Program-made: the position numbers and the translations under genes
NCBI GenBank assembly: GCA_019116585.1
Contig: DXBJ01000008.1
Span: 56,220 to 120,219 of the forward strand
Source of the DNA: Candidatus Faecalibacterium gallistercoris
GTDB taxonomy: Bacteria > Bacillota > Clostridia > Oscillospirales > Ruminococcaceae
Direction: 5' to 3'
Length of the DNA: 64,000 nt
Shown here: in pieces, positions 37,578 through 46,249 of the stretch
Numbering within the stretch: position 1 is the first letter of the stretch
Layout: each line of letters starts with the position of its first letter
The notes under the pieces: model-generated
What the model was told of the DNA's origin: nothing
What the model saw: only the letters and a program-made list of their open reading frames with translations
Databases searched by the model: none

Positions 37578-38459
37578 TCAGATCTTGTCGATCGTGATGG
37601 ACCAGGTGCTGGTCATGGCCTCGTCGGGCTCCAGCACTTCGTGCTTGCCCTCCTCGTTGACGCTGTTGGCCCAGCCGTTCCAGGGCTCCATGCAGACGAA
37701 GCTCTCGGCGTCCTGCTGCCAGAGCACGCCGTTGGTGAAGCTGTCGTCGGCGTCCACCGTCACCTTGTGGCCGTTGCCGCGGTCGGTAAAGACCATGGGG
37801 AACTCCACGCCGGTCAGCAGGCGGATGGAGTTGTCCGCGCCTTCCTTGCGGGTCAGGGTGATCTTTTCGGGGGCGGCGGGCTGGTCGCCCTTGGCGTCCT
37901 CCGAGCAGGTGGCGCAGTGGATGTCGAAGTCCACGTTTTCCAGCTTGCTGGCCACGAAATAGGGGTGGTAGCCGAAGCTGAAGGGCATGGGCTTGTCCCC
38001 GTCGTTGATGACGGTCAGGTCGATGGTGGCGGTCCGGCCCGCCAGGTTATAGGTCACCAGCAGGGTGAAGTCGAAGGGATAGAGGAACTTGGTCAGCGGG
38101 GTGGACTGCAGCATCAGGGTGACACCGTCGGGGCCTACGCTGTCCACCTCCCAGGGGCACAGGTCGGCCAGGCCGTGGGTCTCCATGGGGTAGGACTTGC
38201 CGTCGAAGATATGGACGCCGCCGTCGGGGTTGGAGCAGCTGGGGAACAAAATGGGCACCGCAAAGCGGGGGCGGTTGCACTCGCTGAAGTTGGGGCGGCG
38301 GACCCAGATGTACTCGTCCCCGTCCAGGGCAAAGCCGGTGATCATGCCGCCCCGCTCAGGGGTGATGACCAGTTCGGTCTTTGCAGCGGGGTCGGTGAGG
38401 ACGTACTGCTCGTAGCAGGCTTCGCCTTCGGTGACGTACCGGGTGCTGATCTGATTCAT
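37578..38459 (-). CDS. Aldose 1-epimerase family protein
   Basis: 293 residues of the galactose mutarotase-like fold. Motifs include GGMITGFALDGDEYIW near the N-terminus, ETHGLADLCPWEV, and FGYHPYF with the conserved His. Such proteins interconvert sugar anomers or act as hexose-6-phosphate epimerases. Location between uronate genes suggests an anomer of a uronate or its reduced product as substrate. It is transcribed separately from the uxaB-uxaA pair. Confidence 0.85.
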   Translation of the reverse strand: MNQISTRYVTEGEACYEQYVLTDPAAKTELVITPERGGMITGFALDGDEYIWVRRPNFSECNRPRFAVPILFPSCSNPDGGVHIFDGKSYPMETHGLADLCPWEVDSVGPDGVTLMLQSTPLTKFLYPFDFTLLVTYNLAGRTATIDLTVINDGDKPMPFSFGYHPYFVASKLENVDFDIHCATCSEDAKGDQPAAPEKITLTRKEGADNSIRLLTGVEFPMVFTDRGNGHKVTVDADDSFTNGVLWQQDAESFVCMEPWNGWANSVNEEGKHEVLEPDEAMTSTWSITIDKI

Positions 38460-38530
38460 AAAGATACCTCCTTGTAGGTGTGGGCCGTGGCGGCGGCCCC
38501 GTTTTCTCTATTGTAGCAGATTTTTCAAAA

Positions 38531-38560
38531 AAGGGCCATGCCTTTTGCGGCATGACCCTT
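38531..38560 (-). terminator. Terminator after uxaA
   Basis: AAGGGTCATGCC / GGCATGGCCCTT with a T tract on the minus strand. Confidence 0.85.
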
Positions 38561-38566
38561 GATTTT

Positions 38567-40057
38567 TTAAAGCACTACGCCATCCTTGAAGATGGAGATG
38601 TCCCGGAAGCCGTTGATCTCGGCCTTGGTCTGCTTGCCGCTGGCCGTGTCGATCACCAGCTGCAGCAGGTCCTGGGCGGTCTCGTCGATGGTCTTTTTGC
38701 CGTCGGCGATGACGCCGGCGTTGAAGTCGATCCAGCCGGGCTTCTTCTCCGCCAGGGGGGTGTTGGTGGAGATCTTCAGGGTGGGAGCCGGGGCCGAGAA
38801 GGGGGTGCCCCGGCCGGTGGAGAACAGGATCATATGGGCGCCGGCGGCGGTCATGGCGGTGGCCGACACCAGGTCGTTGCCGGGGCCGTACAGCATATTC
38901 AGCCCCTTGGTGACCACCGGGTCGCCATAGTCGATCACGTCCATGATAGGGGCGGTGCCGCCCTTCTGGACGCAGCCGCAGCTCTTGTCCTCCAGGGTGG
39001 TGATGCCGCCCTGCTTGTTGCCCGGCGAGGGGTTGTCATAGACCACCTCGTTGTGGCTGATGAAATAGTTCTTGAAGCCGTTGAGCATATGCTCGGCCTT
39101 TTCGAACACGCCGCGGTTGATGCAGCGGTTCATCAAAAAGCCCTCGGCGCCAAACATCTCGGGCACCTCGGTGAGGACGGTGGAGCCGCCCCGCTGGCCC
39201 AGCATATCCGAGAAGCGGCCGATGGTGGGGTTGGCGGTGATGCCGGACAGCCCGTCCGAGCCGCCGCACTTCATGCCCACCACCAGCTCGGAGACGGGGA
39301 TGGGCTCCCGCTCAAACTGACGGGCATAGGCGGCCAGCTCTTCCAGCAGTTTGCGGGCGGCGGCAAACTCGTCCTCCACCTCCTGGCAGACCAGGAACTT
39401 GACCCGGTCGGGATCGTACTCGCCCAGCTCTGCCTTGAACTGGTCGGGCTGGATGTTCTCGCAGCCCAGGTGCAGCACCAGCACGCCGGCGGCGTTGGGG
39501 TGGCGGACCAGGGCCGCCAGCAGTTTGCGGGTCTGGGCGTGGTCATGGCCGGTCTGGCTGCACCCAAAGGGATGCGGGAAGGTGTACAGCCCGTCGATGC
39601 TGCCGGTGACCAGGTCCTGGTTGTCCTGCACCATCTTCTTGGCGTTCTCGTTGACGCAGCCCACCACCGGGATGATCCAGATCTCGTTGCGGATGGCCGC
39701 GCGGCCGTCCTTGCGGCGGTAACCCATAAAGGTCTCGGGCTCCACTTTGGGCAGAGGGGCCAGGCCGGGGGCGGGGTTATAGGTGTACTCCACCTCGCCC
39801 GAAAGGTTGGTCTTGATGTTGTGGGTGTGCATCCAGCGGCCGGGCTGGGCGTCCTCGGTGGCGTGCCCGATGGGGAAGCCGTATTTGATGACGTCCTCCC
39901 CTGCCCGGATGGGCTTGACCGCCATCTTGTGGCCCTGGGGGATGTCCTCCAGGGCGGTCACCGACAGGCCGTCGGTCTCCACGAGCTGGCCCTTGGCGAT
40001 GGGGTGCAGCGCGACCACCACGTTGTCGATGGGGCTGATATGAATGGCCTGCGACAT
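38567..40057 (-). CDS. uxaA: Altronate dehydratase
   Basis: 496-residue UxaA. The small N-terminal SAF-like domain (INPIDNVVVAL-like start, IKYGFPIG) and the large C-terminal domain are fused as usual. Iron-binding signatures occur in KCGGSDGLSGITANP and GCSQTGHD. It converts altronate to KDG. The ATG at 40057 has AAGGAG upstream. It follows uxaB on the same strand, but a strong terminator stem lies between them, which implies attenuated expression. Confidence 0.93.
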   Translation of the reverse strand: MSQAIHISPIDNVVVALHPIAKGQLVETDGLSVTALEDIPQGHKMAVKPIRAGEDVIKYGFPIGHATEDAQPGRWMHTHNIKTNLSGEVEYTYNPAPGLAPLPKVEPETFMGYRRKDGRAAIRNEIWIIPVVGCVNENAKKMVQDNQDLVTGSIDGLYTFPHPFGCSQTGHDHAQTRKLLAALVRHPNAAGVLVLHLGCENIQPDQFKAELGEYDPDRVKFLVCQEVEDEFAAARKLLEELAAYARQFEREPIPVSELVVGMKCGGSDGLSGITANPTIGRFSDMLGQRGGSTVLTEVPEMFGAEGFLMNRCINRGVFEKAEHMLNGFKNYFISHNEVVYDNPSPGNKQGGITTLEDKSCGCVQKGGTAPIMDVIDYGDPVVTKGLNMLYGPGNDLVSATAMTAAGAHMILFSTGRGTPFSAPAPTLKISTNTPLAEKKPGWIDFNAGVIADGKKTIDETAQDLLQLVIDTASGKQTKAEINGFRDISIFKDGVVL

Positions 40058-40086
40058 AGCAAGTTCTCCTTGTCTCAACAAAAAAA

Positions 40087-40112
40087 GCCGGCAGGGGCGG
40101 TCCCCCGCCGGC
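40087..40112 (-). terminator. Intercistronic terminator between uxaB and uxaA
   Basis: Perfect GCCGGC-GGGG / CCCC-GCCGGC stem followed by TTTTTTTG on the minus strand, only ~30 bases before the uxaA start. No promoter fits in the remaining space. Confidence 0.8.
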
Positions 40113-40127
40113 AGAGGTCGGTTTGGA

Positions 40128-41642
40128 TCAGAGGCAGCTCTTGTAGGCGGCCTCGGCGCCCTGGGTGCGGATCAGCTCCAGATCGGCCAGGACGGCGGCT
40201 TCCACGCCGGGGATGGCGGTCAGGTCCTGATCCCACATCTGGGTGTTGGTCAGCACCGCGTGGACCAGGCCGGCGGCGCTGTCGTCCTTGTGGGCGTAGT
40301 AGAAGTCCAGGGCCCAGGCGTCGTCCTGGATCTTGTAGGTGTTGCCCTTGGGGCGCTTGCAGATCAGGCCGTCCGCGGTGCGCTCCTGGATGTCGCTGGA
40401 ATAGAAGGCGATGTAGGCGGCCAGGCTCATGGTCAGGCACTTGGGCAGCTCGCCCTTCTCCTTGATGTACTCCAGGAAGCTGGGCATGTTGCGGGCCTTC
40501 CACTTGGAGGTGGAGTTCAGGGAGATGCTCATCAGCTCGTGGTTGATGAAGGGGTTGTTGAAGCGGTCCTGCACGGCGGCGGCAAACTGCATCAGGTCGT
40601 CCTTGTCCAGGGGCAGGGTGGGGATGACCTCCTCGTACAGCATCTTGTTCATGAACTCGCGGATGGTGTCGTTGTGCATGCAGTCGCGGACGATGTCGTA
40701 GCCCGCCAGGTAGGCGCCCAGGACAAAGCCGGTGTGGGCGCCGTTCAGGATGCGGACCTTGCGCTTCTTATAGGGGGTGACGTCGGGCACCACCATGACG
40801 TTGACGCCGGCCTTCTTGAACGGGAGCTTGTCCTCCAGCCAGGCCGGGCCCTCGATGACCCAGACGCCGAACACTTCGCCCACGTCCAGCACCTGGTCGT
40901 GGTAGCCGTTGGCCTCCTCGATGGCGGCCATCTCCTGGGGGTCGCGGATGCGGCCGGGGACGATGCGGTCCACCAGGGTGGAGCAGAAGGTGTTGGCGTT
41001 GTTCATCCAGTCGATGAAAGCCTGCTCCAGGCCCCAGTCGGCGGCGTAGTTGTTGCAGCACTTCTGCAGCTCTTTGCCGTTGTTGTCGATCAGCTCGCAG
41101 GAGAGGATGACAAGGCCCTTGCCGGCGTCGCCGCCGAACGCCTTGTACCGCTCGTAGAGCACGCGGGTCAGCTTGGCGGGGAAGCTGTTGGGGGGCACCT
41201 GGTCAAAGGCGCTGTCGCCCTTGGTGTAGGCGATGCCGGCCTCGGTGGTGTTGGAGGCGATGATCTCCAGGTCGGGGCTGGCGGCCAGGGCCAGCACCTC
41301 GGCCCACTTGCCCTCGCTGTAGGGGCACACGCAGTTGGCCACGCAGGAGATCACCCGCTTGTCGTCCACCTTCTGGCCCTTTTCGCTGCCGCGCAGGTAG
41401 AGGGTGTACAGGCCCTCCTGGGCGTTGATCCAGTCGGCCATCTGGGGGAAGTTGCCGATGGGCTGCACCAGGCTGACCTTGCCGTTCCAGCCGGCCTTCT
41501 CGTTGGCAATGTCAAAGAAGTAGTCCACGAAGGCCCGCAGGAAGTTGCCCTCGCCGAACTGCATCACCTTGATGGGGGCGTCCTTCAGGATGTACCCGTC
41601 ATAACCGGTCTGCGCGAGTACCTTATAATTCAAAGTTTCCAT
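40128..41642 (-). CDS. uxaB: Tagaturonate reductase / altronate oxidoreductase
   Basis: 504 residues of the mannitol dehydrogenase family, UxaB branch: IKVMQFGEGNFLRAFVDYFFD at the N-terminus forms the NAD site, and KRKVRILNGAHTGFVL carries the catalytic Lys/Asn/His group. It reduces tagaturonate to altronate, the substrate of uxaA downstream. The ATG at 41642 has AAAGGAG upstream; the track start is 12 codons too early. Transcribed from a promoter with an operator between -10 and -35. Confidence 0.93.
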   Translation of the reverse strand: METLNYKVLAQTGYDGYILKDAPIKVMQFGEGNFLRAFVDYFFDIANEKAGWNGKVSLVQPIGNFPQMADWINAQEGLYTLYLRGSEKGQKVDDKRVISCVANCVCPYSEGKWAEVLALAASPDLEIIASNTTEAGIAYTKGDSAFDQVPPNSFPAKLTRVLYERYKAFGGDAGKGLVILSCELIDNNGKELQKCCNNYAADWGLEQAFIDWMNNANTFCSTLVDRIVPGRIRDPQEMAAIEEANGYHDQVLDVGEVFGVWVIEGPAWLEDKLPFKKAGVNVMVVPDVTPYKKRKVRILNGAHTGFVLGAYLAGYDIVRDCMHNDTIREFMNKMLYEEVIPTLPLDKDDLMQFAAAVQDRFNNPFINHELMSISLNSTSKWKARNMPSFLEYIKEKGELPKCLTMSLAAYIAFYSSDIQERTADGLICKRPKGNTYKIQDDAWALDFYYAHKDDSAAGLVHAVLTNTQMWDQDLTAIPGVEAAVLADLELIRTQGAEAAYKSCL

Positions 41643-41713
41643 CTCATGAATCTCCTTTACACGTTCTCTAGCCAGCACCGGCAGAGGCTGTGGCCCGCCG
41701 GGTTCCTTCCCCT

Positions 41714-41743
41714 ATTTTAGAATGTTGTATACAAAGAAGTCAA
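41714..41743 (-). promoter_or_regulatory. Promoter of uxaB-uxaA
   Basis: TTGACT and TAAAAT on the minus strand, spacer 18, with the perfect palindrome TTGTATACAA inside the spacer. Confidence 0.75.
41725..41734. promoter_or_regulatory. Operator TTGTATACAA in uxaB promoter
   Basis: Perfect 10-bp palindrome between -35 and -10 of uxaB, a classic repressor position. The same sequence sits on the uxaC -35. Confidence 0.7.
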
Positions 41744-41837
41744 GTGTTTCTTTTGGAATTTCTGTCAAAAAGAGGCTCCCTTCACAAATTCCGGCGGTTT
41801 CAACAAGGAATTCTATAAAAATTCAGCAATTTTTCAG

Positions 41838-41847
41838 TTGTATACAA
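41838..41847. promoter_or_regulatory. Operator TTGTATACAA at uxaC promoter
   Basis: Second perfect copy of the palindrome, overlapping the uxaC -35 hexamer. Confidence 0.7.
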
Positions 41848-41867
41848 ACCCATTTTTGGAGTATACT
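41838..41867 (+). promoter_or_regulatory. Promoter of uxaC
   Basis: TTGTAT and TATACT separated by 18 bases, about 75 bases upstream of uxaC. The -35 is part of the palindromic operator, so binding would occlude polymerase. The remainder of the 299-base divergent region shows no gene. Confidence 0.65.
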
Positions 41868-41941
41868 ATGGATAAGTGAAAGTCTGCCCAAAGGCCGGAC
41901 TGTCAAGTTCTATCAAAGCAAGGAAAGGGAGTATCACAACC

Positions 41942-43375
41942 ATGAAAGCATTTATGGATAAGGACTTCATGCTTCAGACGCCTACCGCCCAGCACCTGTA
42001 TCATACATATGCCGCCGGCATGCCCATCTGCGACTACCACTGCCACATCTCCCCCCGCGAGATCTACGAGAACCGCAAGTTTGAGAATATTGCCCAGGTC
42101 TGGCTGGGCGGCCGCCAGCCCGACGGCAGCCTGGCAGGCGACCACTACAAGTGGCGCGTCATGCGCTCCAACGGCGTGCCCGAAGAGTACATCACCGGCA
42201 CCAAACCCGACCGCGAACGCTTCCAGAAATTTGCCGAGGCCCTGCCCATGGCCATCGGCAACCCCATGTACCACTGGACCAACCTGGAGCTGCACACCTA
42301 CTTTGGCTACGACGGCATCCTGAACGGCGACACCGCCGAGGAGATCTGGAACTTCTGCAACGAAAAGCTGCAGAACGACCCCAAGCTGACCGTCCGCGGC
42401 CTGATCGAGCAGTCCAACGTCGCTTTCATCGGCACCACCGACGACCCCATCGACAGCCTGGAGTGGCATGAGAAGATCAAGAACGACCCCACCATCAAGT
42501 TCACCGTCGCTCCCTCCTTCCGCCCCGACAAGGCCATCAACATCAACAAGCCCGGCTTTGTGGAGTACATGGGCAAGCTGGCCGCGAGCGTGGGCAAGGA
42601 GAAGCTGGCCTGCATCCACTGCGTGATGAACGCTCTGACCGAGCGGCTGGAGTTCTTTGTCAAGATGGGCTGCCGCGCCGCCGACCACGGCCTGGACTAC
42701 GTGCCCTACCGTGAGGCCACCATCGAGGAAGTGGACGCCATCTACAAGAAGGCCATGGCCGGCGAAGCCGTCACCACCGAGGAGGCCGAGAAGTACCAGA
42801 CCGCCATCCTGATCCACCTGGGCAAGCTGTACCACAAGCACGGCGTGGCCATGCAGCTGCACTACTCCTGCCTGCGCGGCGTCAACCGCAAGATGAACGC
42901 CCTGCTGGGCCCCGACACCGGCTTTGACATGATCGCCCAGAACACCTGCGGCGGCGCCATCGCGGCCCTGCTCAGCGCTCTGAACGACACCGACGAGTGC
43001 CCCAAGACCATCATCTACAGCCTGAACCCCATCGACAACGAGCAGATCGGCACCATCTGCGGCTGCTTCCAGTCCGACGAGGTGCCCGGCAAGATCCAGG
43101 CCGGCAGCGCCTGGTGGTTCTGCGACCAGAAGATCGGCATGGAGAACCAGATGAAGTCCCTGGCCAACCTCGGCCTGCTGGGCAACTTCATCGGCATGCT
43201 GACCGACAGCCGCAGCTTCCTGAGCTACACCCGCCACGACTACTTCCGCCGCATCATGTGCAACATCATCGGCCAGTGGGTCGAGGACGGCGAGTATCCC
43301 AACGATGAGAAGGCCCTGGAGAAGATCGTCCGCGGCATCTGCTTCGACAACGCCAAGCGCTACTTCAACCTGTAA
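41942..43375 (+). CDS. uxaC: Glucuronate/galacturonate isomerase
   Basis: 477-residue UxaC of the amidohydrolase superfamily, converting galacturonate to tagaturonate and glucuronate to fructuronate. Metal-site motifs are CDYHCHISPREIYENR near residue 30 and LHYSCLRGVNRKMN near 305. The ATG at 41942 has GGGAG upstream; the track start lacks one. It diverges from uxaB with a shared operator type, placing first and second steps under common control. Confidence 0.96.
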   Translation: MKAFMDKDFMLQTPTAQHLYHTYAAGMPICDYHCHISPREIYENRKFENIAQVWLGGRQPDGSLAGDHYKWRVMRSNGVPEEYITGTKPDRERFQKFAEALPMAIGNPMYHWTNLELHTYFGYDGILNGDTAEEIWNFCNEKLQNDPKLTVRGLIEQSNVAFIGTTDDPIDSLEWHEKIKNDPTIKFTVAPSFRPDKAININKPGFVEYMGKLAASVGKEKLACIHCVMNALTERLEFFVKMGCRAADHGLDYVPYREATIEEVDAIYKKAMAGEAVTTEEAEKYQTAILIHLGKLYHKHGVAMQLHYSCLRGVNRKMNALLGPDTGFDMIAQNTCGGAIAALLSALNDTDECPKTIIYSLNPIDNEQIGTICGCFQSDEVPGKIQAGSAWWFCDQKIGMENQMKSLANLGLLGNFIGMLTDSRSFLSYTRHDYFRRIMCNIIGQWVEDGEYPNDEKALEKIVRGICFDNAKRYFNL

Positions 43376-43419
43376 CGCTCCCCCGCCCCGGCCCGCGCCG
43401 GCGGCAATCTGAAAAAGCA

Positions 43420-43447
43420 CAGCCCCCTGTCTGCGGACGGGGGGCTG
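43420..43447 (+). terminator. Terminator after uxaC
   Basis: CAGCCCCC / GGGGGCTG stem followed by TTTT, 45 bases past the uxaC stop. Confidence 0.8.
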
Positions 43448-43463
43448 TTTTGGTTGCAATGAA

Positions 43464-43503
43464 AAAGCGCCTGCCGCGTGGGGAGCACATAACAGGCGCT
43501 TTT
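43464..43503. repeat. 40-bp hairpin repeat, left of toxin-antitoxin
   Basis: AAAGCGCCTG ... CAGGCGCTTTT; 37 of 40 bases are identical to 44250-44289. It can act as a terminator, and its duplicate on the other side of the TA pair suggests cassette insertion. Confidence 0.75.
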
Positions 43504-43547
43504 CTACATGTCGTTCCCGTTTGACAGTAAATTCATCGACAAATCTG

Positions 43548-43576
43548 TTGTTCTTTTCTCCATCCTATGCTATACT
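43548..43576 (+). promoter_or_regulatory. Promoter of toxin-antitoxin operon
   Basis: TTGTTC and TATACT with a 17-base spacer, 24 bases before the antitoxin start. Autoregulation by the antitoxin is usual in this family. Confidence 0.5.
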
Positions 43577-43599
43577 ATAGGTAGAAGGGAGCGATTTGT

Positions 43600-43923
43600 A
43601 TGGCATCTGTGATCAGTGCAATCAAGAACACCGTCCCCATTTCGCTGTTCAACCGGGGGCAGGCGGGCAAAATCTTTGAAGATGTCCGCAAGAACGGCGC
43701 AAAGGTGGTCATGAAGAACAACGTCGCCGAGTGCGTCCTTCTCTCGCCGGAGGAATACGTCCGGCTGATGGACGCGGTGAACGACGCCAAGCTGGAAGCC
43801 ATCGCCGCCGAACGGCTGGCCCGCTACGACCCCAAAACGCTGGTTTCCTGGGATGAGATGATGCAGGAACTGGGCCTCACCGAGGACGATTTAGCCGGCT
43901 GGGAGGACGTGGAGGTTGAATGA
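43600..43923 (+). CDS. Phd/YefM-type antitoxin
   Basis: 107 residues. The N-terminal Phd/YefM DNA-binding fold contains TVPISLFNRGQAGKIFEDVRKNGAKVVMKNN and LLSPEEYVRLMDA. The acidic C-terminal tail (LTEDDLAGWEDVEVE) is the typical toxin-neutralising segment. Its stop overlaps the toxin start by four bases (ATGA). The ATG follows AAGGGAG. Confidence 0.9.
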   Translation: MASVISAIKNTVPISLFNRGQAGKIFEDVRKNGAKVVMKNNVAECVLLSPEEYVRLMDAVNDAKLEAIAAERLARYDPKTLVSWDEMMQELGLTEDDLAGWEDVEVE

Positions 43924-44243
43924 ACTGGACGGTTGATTTCCTGCCGGAAGCAAAGAAAGACATCAAATCCCTGGACAAAAGCCAATGGAGCTTGATCCAG
44001 AAAGCGCTCAAAAAGGTCAGTCAGAACCCGCTGCCCGCCGCGGAGGGCGGCTACGGCAAGCCATTGAGCGGCAGCCTGGCGGGCTGCTGTAAGATCAAGC
44101 TGCGCACCGCCGGGCTGCGGGCCGTCTACAAACTCCAGCGCACCGAAACGTCCATGCTGGTCATCGTCGTTGGCGTCCGTGCCGACGAGGAGGTCTATGA
44201 GCTGGCCGAAAAGCGCATCCAAAAATACCGTCTGGACCGCTGA
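43920..44243 (+). CDS. RelE/ParE-family toxin
   Basis: 107 residues with the RelE/ParE fold: WTVDFLPEAKKDIKSLDKSQW at the start, a central KPLSGSLAGCCKIKLRTAGLRAVYKL and VIVVGVRADEEVYELAEKR at the end. The basic residues in the RxxY segment match mRNA-interferase RelE members, but ParE-like gyrase inhibition cannot be excluded. Translationally coupled to the antitoxin. Confidence 0.9.
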   Translation: MNWTVDFLPEAKKDIKSLDKSQWSLIQKALKKVSQNPLPAAEGGYGKPLSGSLAGCCKIKLRTAGLRAVYKLQRTETSMLVIVVGVRADEEVYELAEKRIQKYRLDR

Positions 44244-44249
44244 GCACAA

Positions 44250-44289
44250 GAAAGCGCCTGCCGCGTGGGGAACACGTGACAGGCGCTTT
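44250..44289. repeat. 40-bp hairpin repeat, right of toxin-antitoxin
   Basis: Direct copy of 43464-43503 with three mismatches, starting seven bases after the toxin stop. Confidence 0.75.
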
Positions 44290-44344
44290 TGGTTGGTTGA
44301 TTCCATTCCTTCCCGCGGGGGTTCCGCGGAAGGGCGGGCAGGTT

Positions 44345-45055
44345 TTAATCCCGGTTCCGGCCGCCCATGCCCAGCAGGCGCAGCACCAGCAGGAAGATGT
44401 TGATGAAGTCCAGATACAGGGTCAGAGCGCCGTAGACGCTGGCCTTCTCGGCCAGGGCGCTGTCCATCGAGTAGTAGGCGTACAGCTGGTGCAGCTTCTG
44501 GGTATCGTAGGCGGTCAGCAGCATAAAGACCACCAGGCCGATGCCGTTGTAAAGCAGCACCGAGCCGATCCCAAAGTCGAACAGGGCGCCCACCAGACCG
44601 GTGAAGATCATGGCGATCAGGCCCATCATCAGCTTGGGGCCCCAGCTGGTCAGGTCGCGGTTGGTGGTGTGGCCGTAGAAGGCCATCAGCCCAAAGTAGA
44701 CCGCCGTGCTCAGGAACGCCATGATCAGCGTGCCCACCGAGAACAGCATGAAGTAATAGCTCAGCACCATGCCGTTCAGGACCGAGTAGGCCAGGAACGC
44801 GCCCCGGGCGGCGCCCACCGACATCTGCTGGATGCGGGCGCTCAGGAAAAACACCAGACCCAGCTCCCCGATGGTCAGCAGCAGGTACAGGGAGTTGACC
44901 AGGAAGAACAGCGGCGTCATCGCCGTCAGCAGGGCCACCCCGAACGTCACGGCAAGGCCGCAGGCCATCCAGCGGTAGGTCCGTGCCATATAATCGGCTG
45001 CGGACATCGTTGCTTCGGTGTAGCCGCGGTCGTAATCGTTGTTGTAGTAGTTCAT
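44345..45055 (-). CDS. Bax inhibitor-1/YccA family membrane protein
   Basis: 236 residues, seven predicted hydrophobic segments, matching the BI-1/YccA family of membrane proteins implicated in calcium leak or protease control. The N-terminal cytoplasmic tail is Tyr/Asp/Asn-rich (NYYNNDYDRGY). The last part reads YDTQKLHQLYAYYS, a family signature with conserved Asp. A single-gene unit; GGAG precedes the ATG on the minus strand. Confidence 0.9.
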   Translation of the reverse strand: MNYYNNDYDRGYTEATMSAADYMARTYRWMACGLAVTFGVALLTAMTPLFFLVNSLYLLLTIGELGLVFFLSARIQQMSVGAARGAFLAYSVLNGMVLSYYFMLFSVGTLIMAFLSTAVYFGLMAFYGHTTNRDLTSWGPKLMMGLIAMIFTGLVGALFDFGIGSVLLYNGIGLVVFMLLTAYDTQKLHQLYAYYSMDSALAEKASVYGALTLYLDFINIFLLVLRLLGMGGRNRD

Positions 45056-45094
45056 AATGACACTCCTTTTTCTGCAGGCGGAGCCCCAGACCTC

Positions 45095-45123
45095 TTGCCC
45101 CGCTCTGATGCTTACAGTATACT
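45095..45123 (+). promoter_or_regulatory. Promoter of hemW
   Basis: TTGCCC and TATACT with a 17-base spacer, 31 bases upstream of the GTG start. Confidence 0.5.
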
Positions 45124-45153
45124 ATAGAGAAATGAACGATTCATGAAAAGGCT

Positions 45154-46245
45154 GTGACTGTTTTGTCGTTTGGTGTATATTTTCATATCCCCTACTGTTT
45201 TTCCCGGTGCCGGTACTGCGATTTTTACGCCGCCGGGGCCGCCCGCGCCGTGCCGGACGCCTATGTGGACGCCCTGCTGCGGGCCCTGGCCGACTTTGCC
45301 GCCGCTCTGCCGGGGCCGCCCGACACCGTCTATCTGGGCGGGGGCACCCCCAGCCTGCTGACGCCGGCCCAGGCCGCCCGGCTGATCTCAGCCGCCGCGC
45401 CCCGCCCCGGGGCCGAGGTGACCCTGGAGGCCAACCCCGAGACCGTCACCCTGGAGCGGCTGCAGGGCTACCGGGCCGCCGGGGTCAACCGCCTGTCCAT
45501 CGGGGTGCAGTCGGCCCGGGACAGCCAGCTGCGCGCCCTCGGGCGGCCCCACACCGCCCGCCAGGCGGCCGCCGCCTTCGAGATGGCCCGGCAGGCCGGC
45601 TTTGACAACGTCAGCGGGGACATCATGCTGGCCCTGCCCCGCTACAGCCGGGAGGAATTCGACGAGACCCTCGCCCTCATCCAGGAGGGCGGGGCCGCCC
45701 ATATCTCGGCCTACCTACTCAAGATCGAGCCGGGGTCGGCCTTTGGCCGGCAGCCGCCCGCGGGCCTGCCCGACGCCGACCAGGCCGCCGGGTTCTACCT
45801 CTACGCGGTGGAACGGCTGGCCGCCGCCGGCTACCGGCAATACGAGATCTCCAGCTTTGCCCGGCCCGGCCGGGAGGGGCGGCACAACCGCATCTACTGG
45901 GACTGCGGGGACTATCTGGGTCTGGGCCCTGCCGCCCACAGCTGCCTGGGGGGCAAGCGGTTTTATTACCCCGCCGACACCGCCGCTTTCGTGGCCGGGA
46001 CGGCCCGTCCGGTGCCCGACGGGAGCTGCGGCGCCGAGGATTACCTCATCCTCCAGCTGCGGCTGGCCAGCGGGCTGGACCTGGCGGAATACCGCCGCCG
46101 GGGCGGGCCGGACTTCACCCCCCGGCAGCGTGCCTTCCTGGCCCACTGCCAGCAGGCGGGCTACCTGACCCTGACCCCCCAGCGCCTGACCCTCACCCCG
46201 CTGGGGATGATCGTCCAGAACGCTATTTTGGAAGAGCTGATCTGA
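45154..46245 (+). CDS. hemW: Radical SAM heme chaperone HemW-like protein
   Basis: 363 residues. The radical SAM motif is FHIPYCFSRCRYCDFY (CxxxCxxC, third Cys followed by D-F), then GGGTPSLL. The C-terminal HemN-like domain ends with LTLTPLGMIVQNAILEELI. HemW proteins deliver heme and are not true coproporphyrinogen oxidases; the second-cluster features of HemN are absent. The start is GTG at 45154 with AAAGG upstream; a TTG nine bases later is possible. Confidence 0.9.
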   Translation: MTVLSFGVYFHIPYCFSRCRYCDFYAAGAARAVPDAYVDALLRALADFAAALPGPPDTVYLGGGTPSLLTPAQAARLISAAAPRPGAEVTLEANPETVTLERLQGYRAAGVNRLSIGVQSARDSQLRALGRPHTARQAAAAFEMARQAGFDNVSGDIMLALPRYSREEFDETLALIQEGGAAHISAYLLKIEPGSAFGRQPPAGLPDADQAAGFYLYAVERLAAAGYRQYEISSFARPGREGRHNRIYWDCGDYLGLGPAAHSCLGGKRFYYPADTAAFVAGTARPVPDGSCGAEDYLILQLRLASGLDLAEYRRRGGPDFTPRQRAFLAHCQQAGYLTLTPQRLTLTPLGMIVQNAILEELI

Positions 46246-46249
46246 CGCC

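Noticed and set aside
45110-45125. AGTATACT as another uronate operator
   Set aside because: It is explained as the -10 of hemW and lacks the flanking TTG/CAA; hemW has no uronate link.
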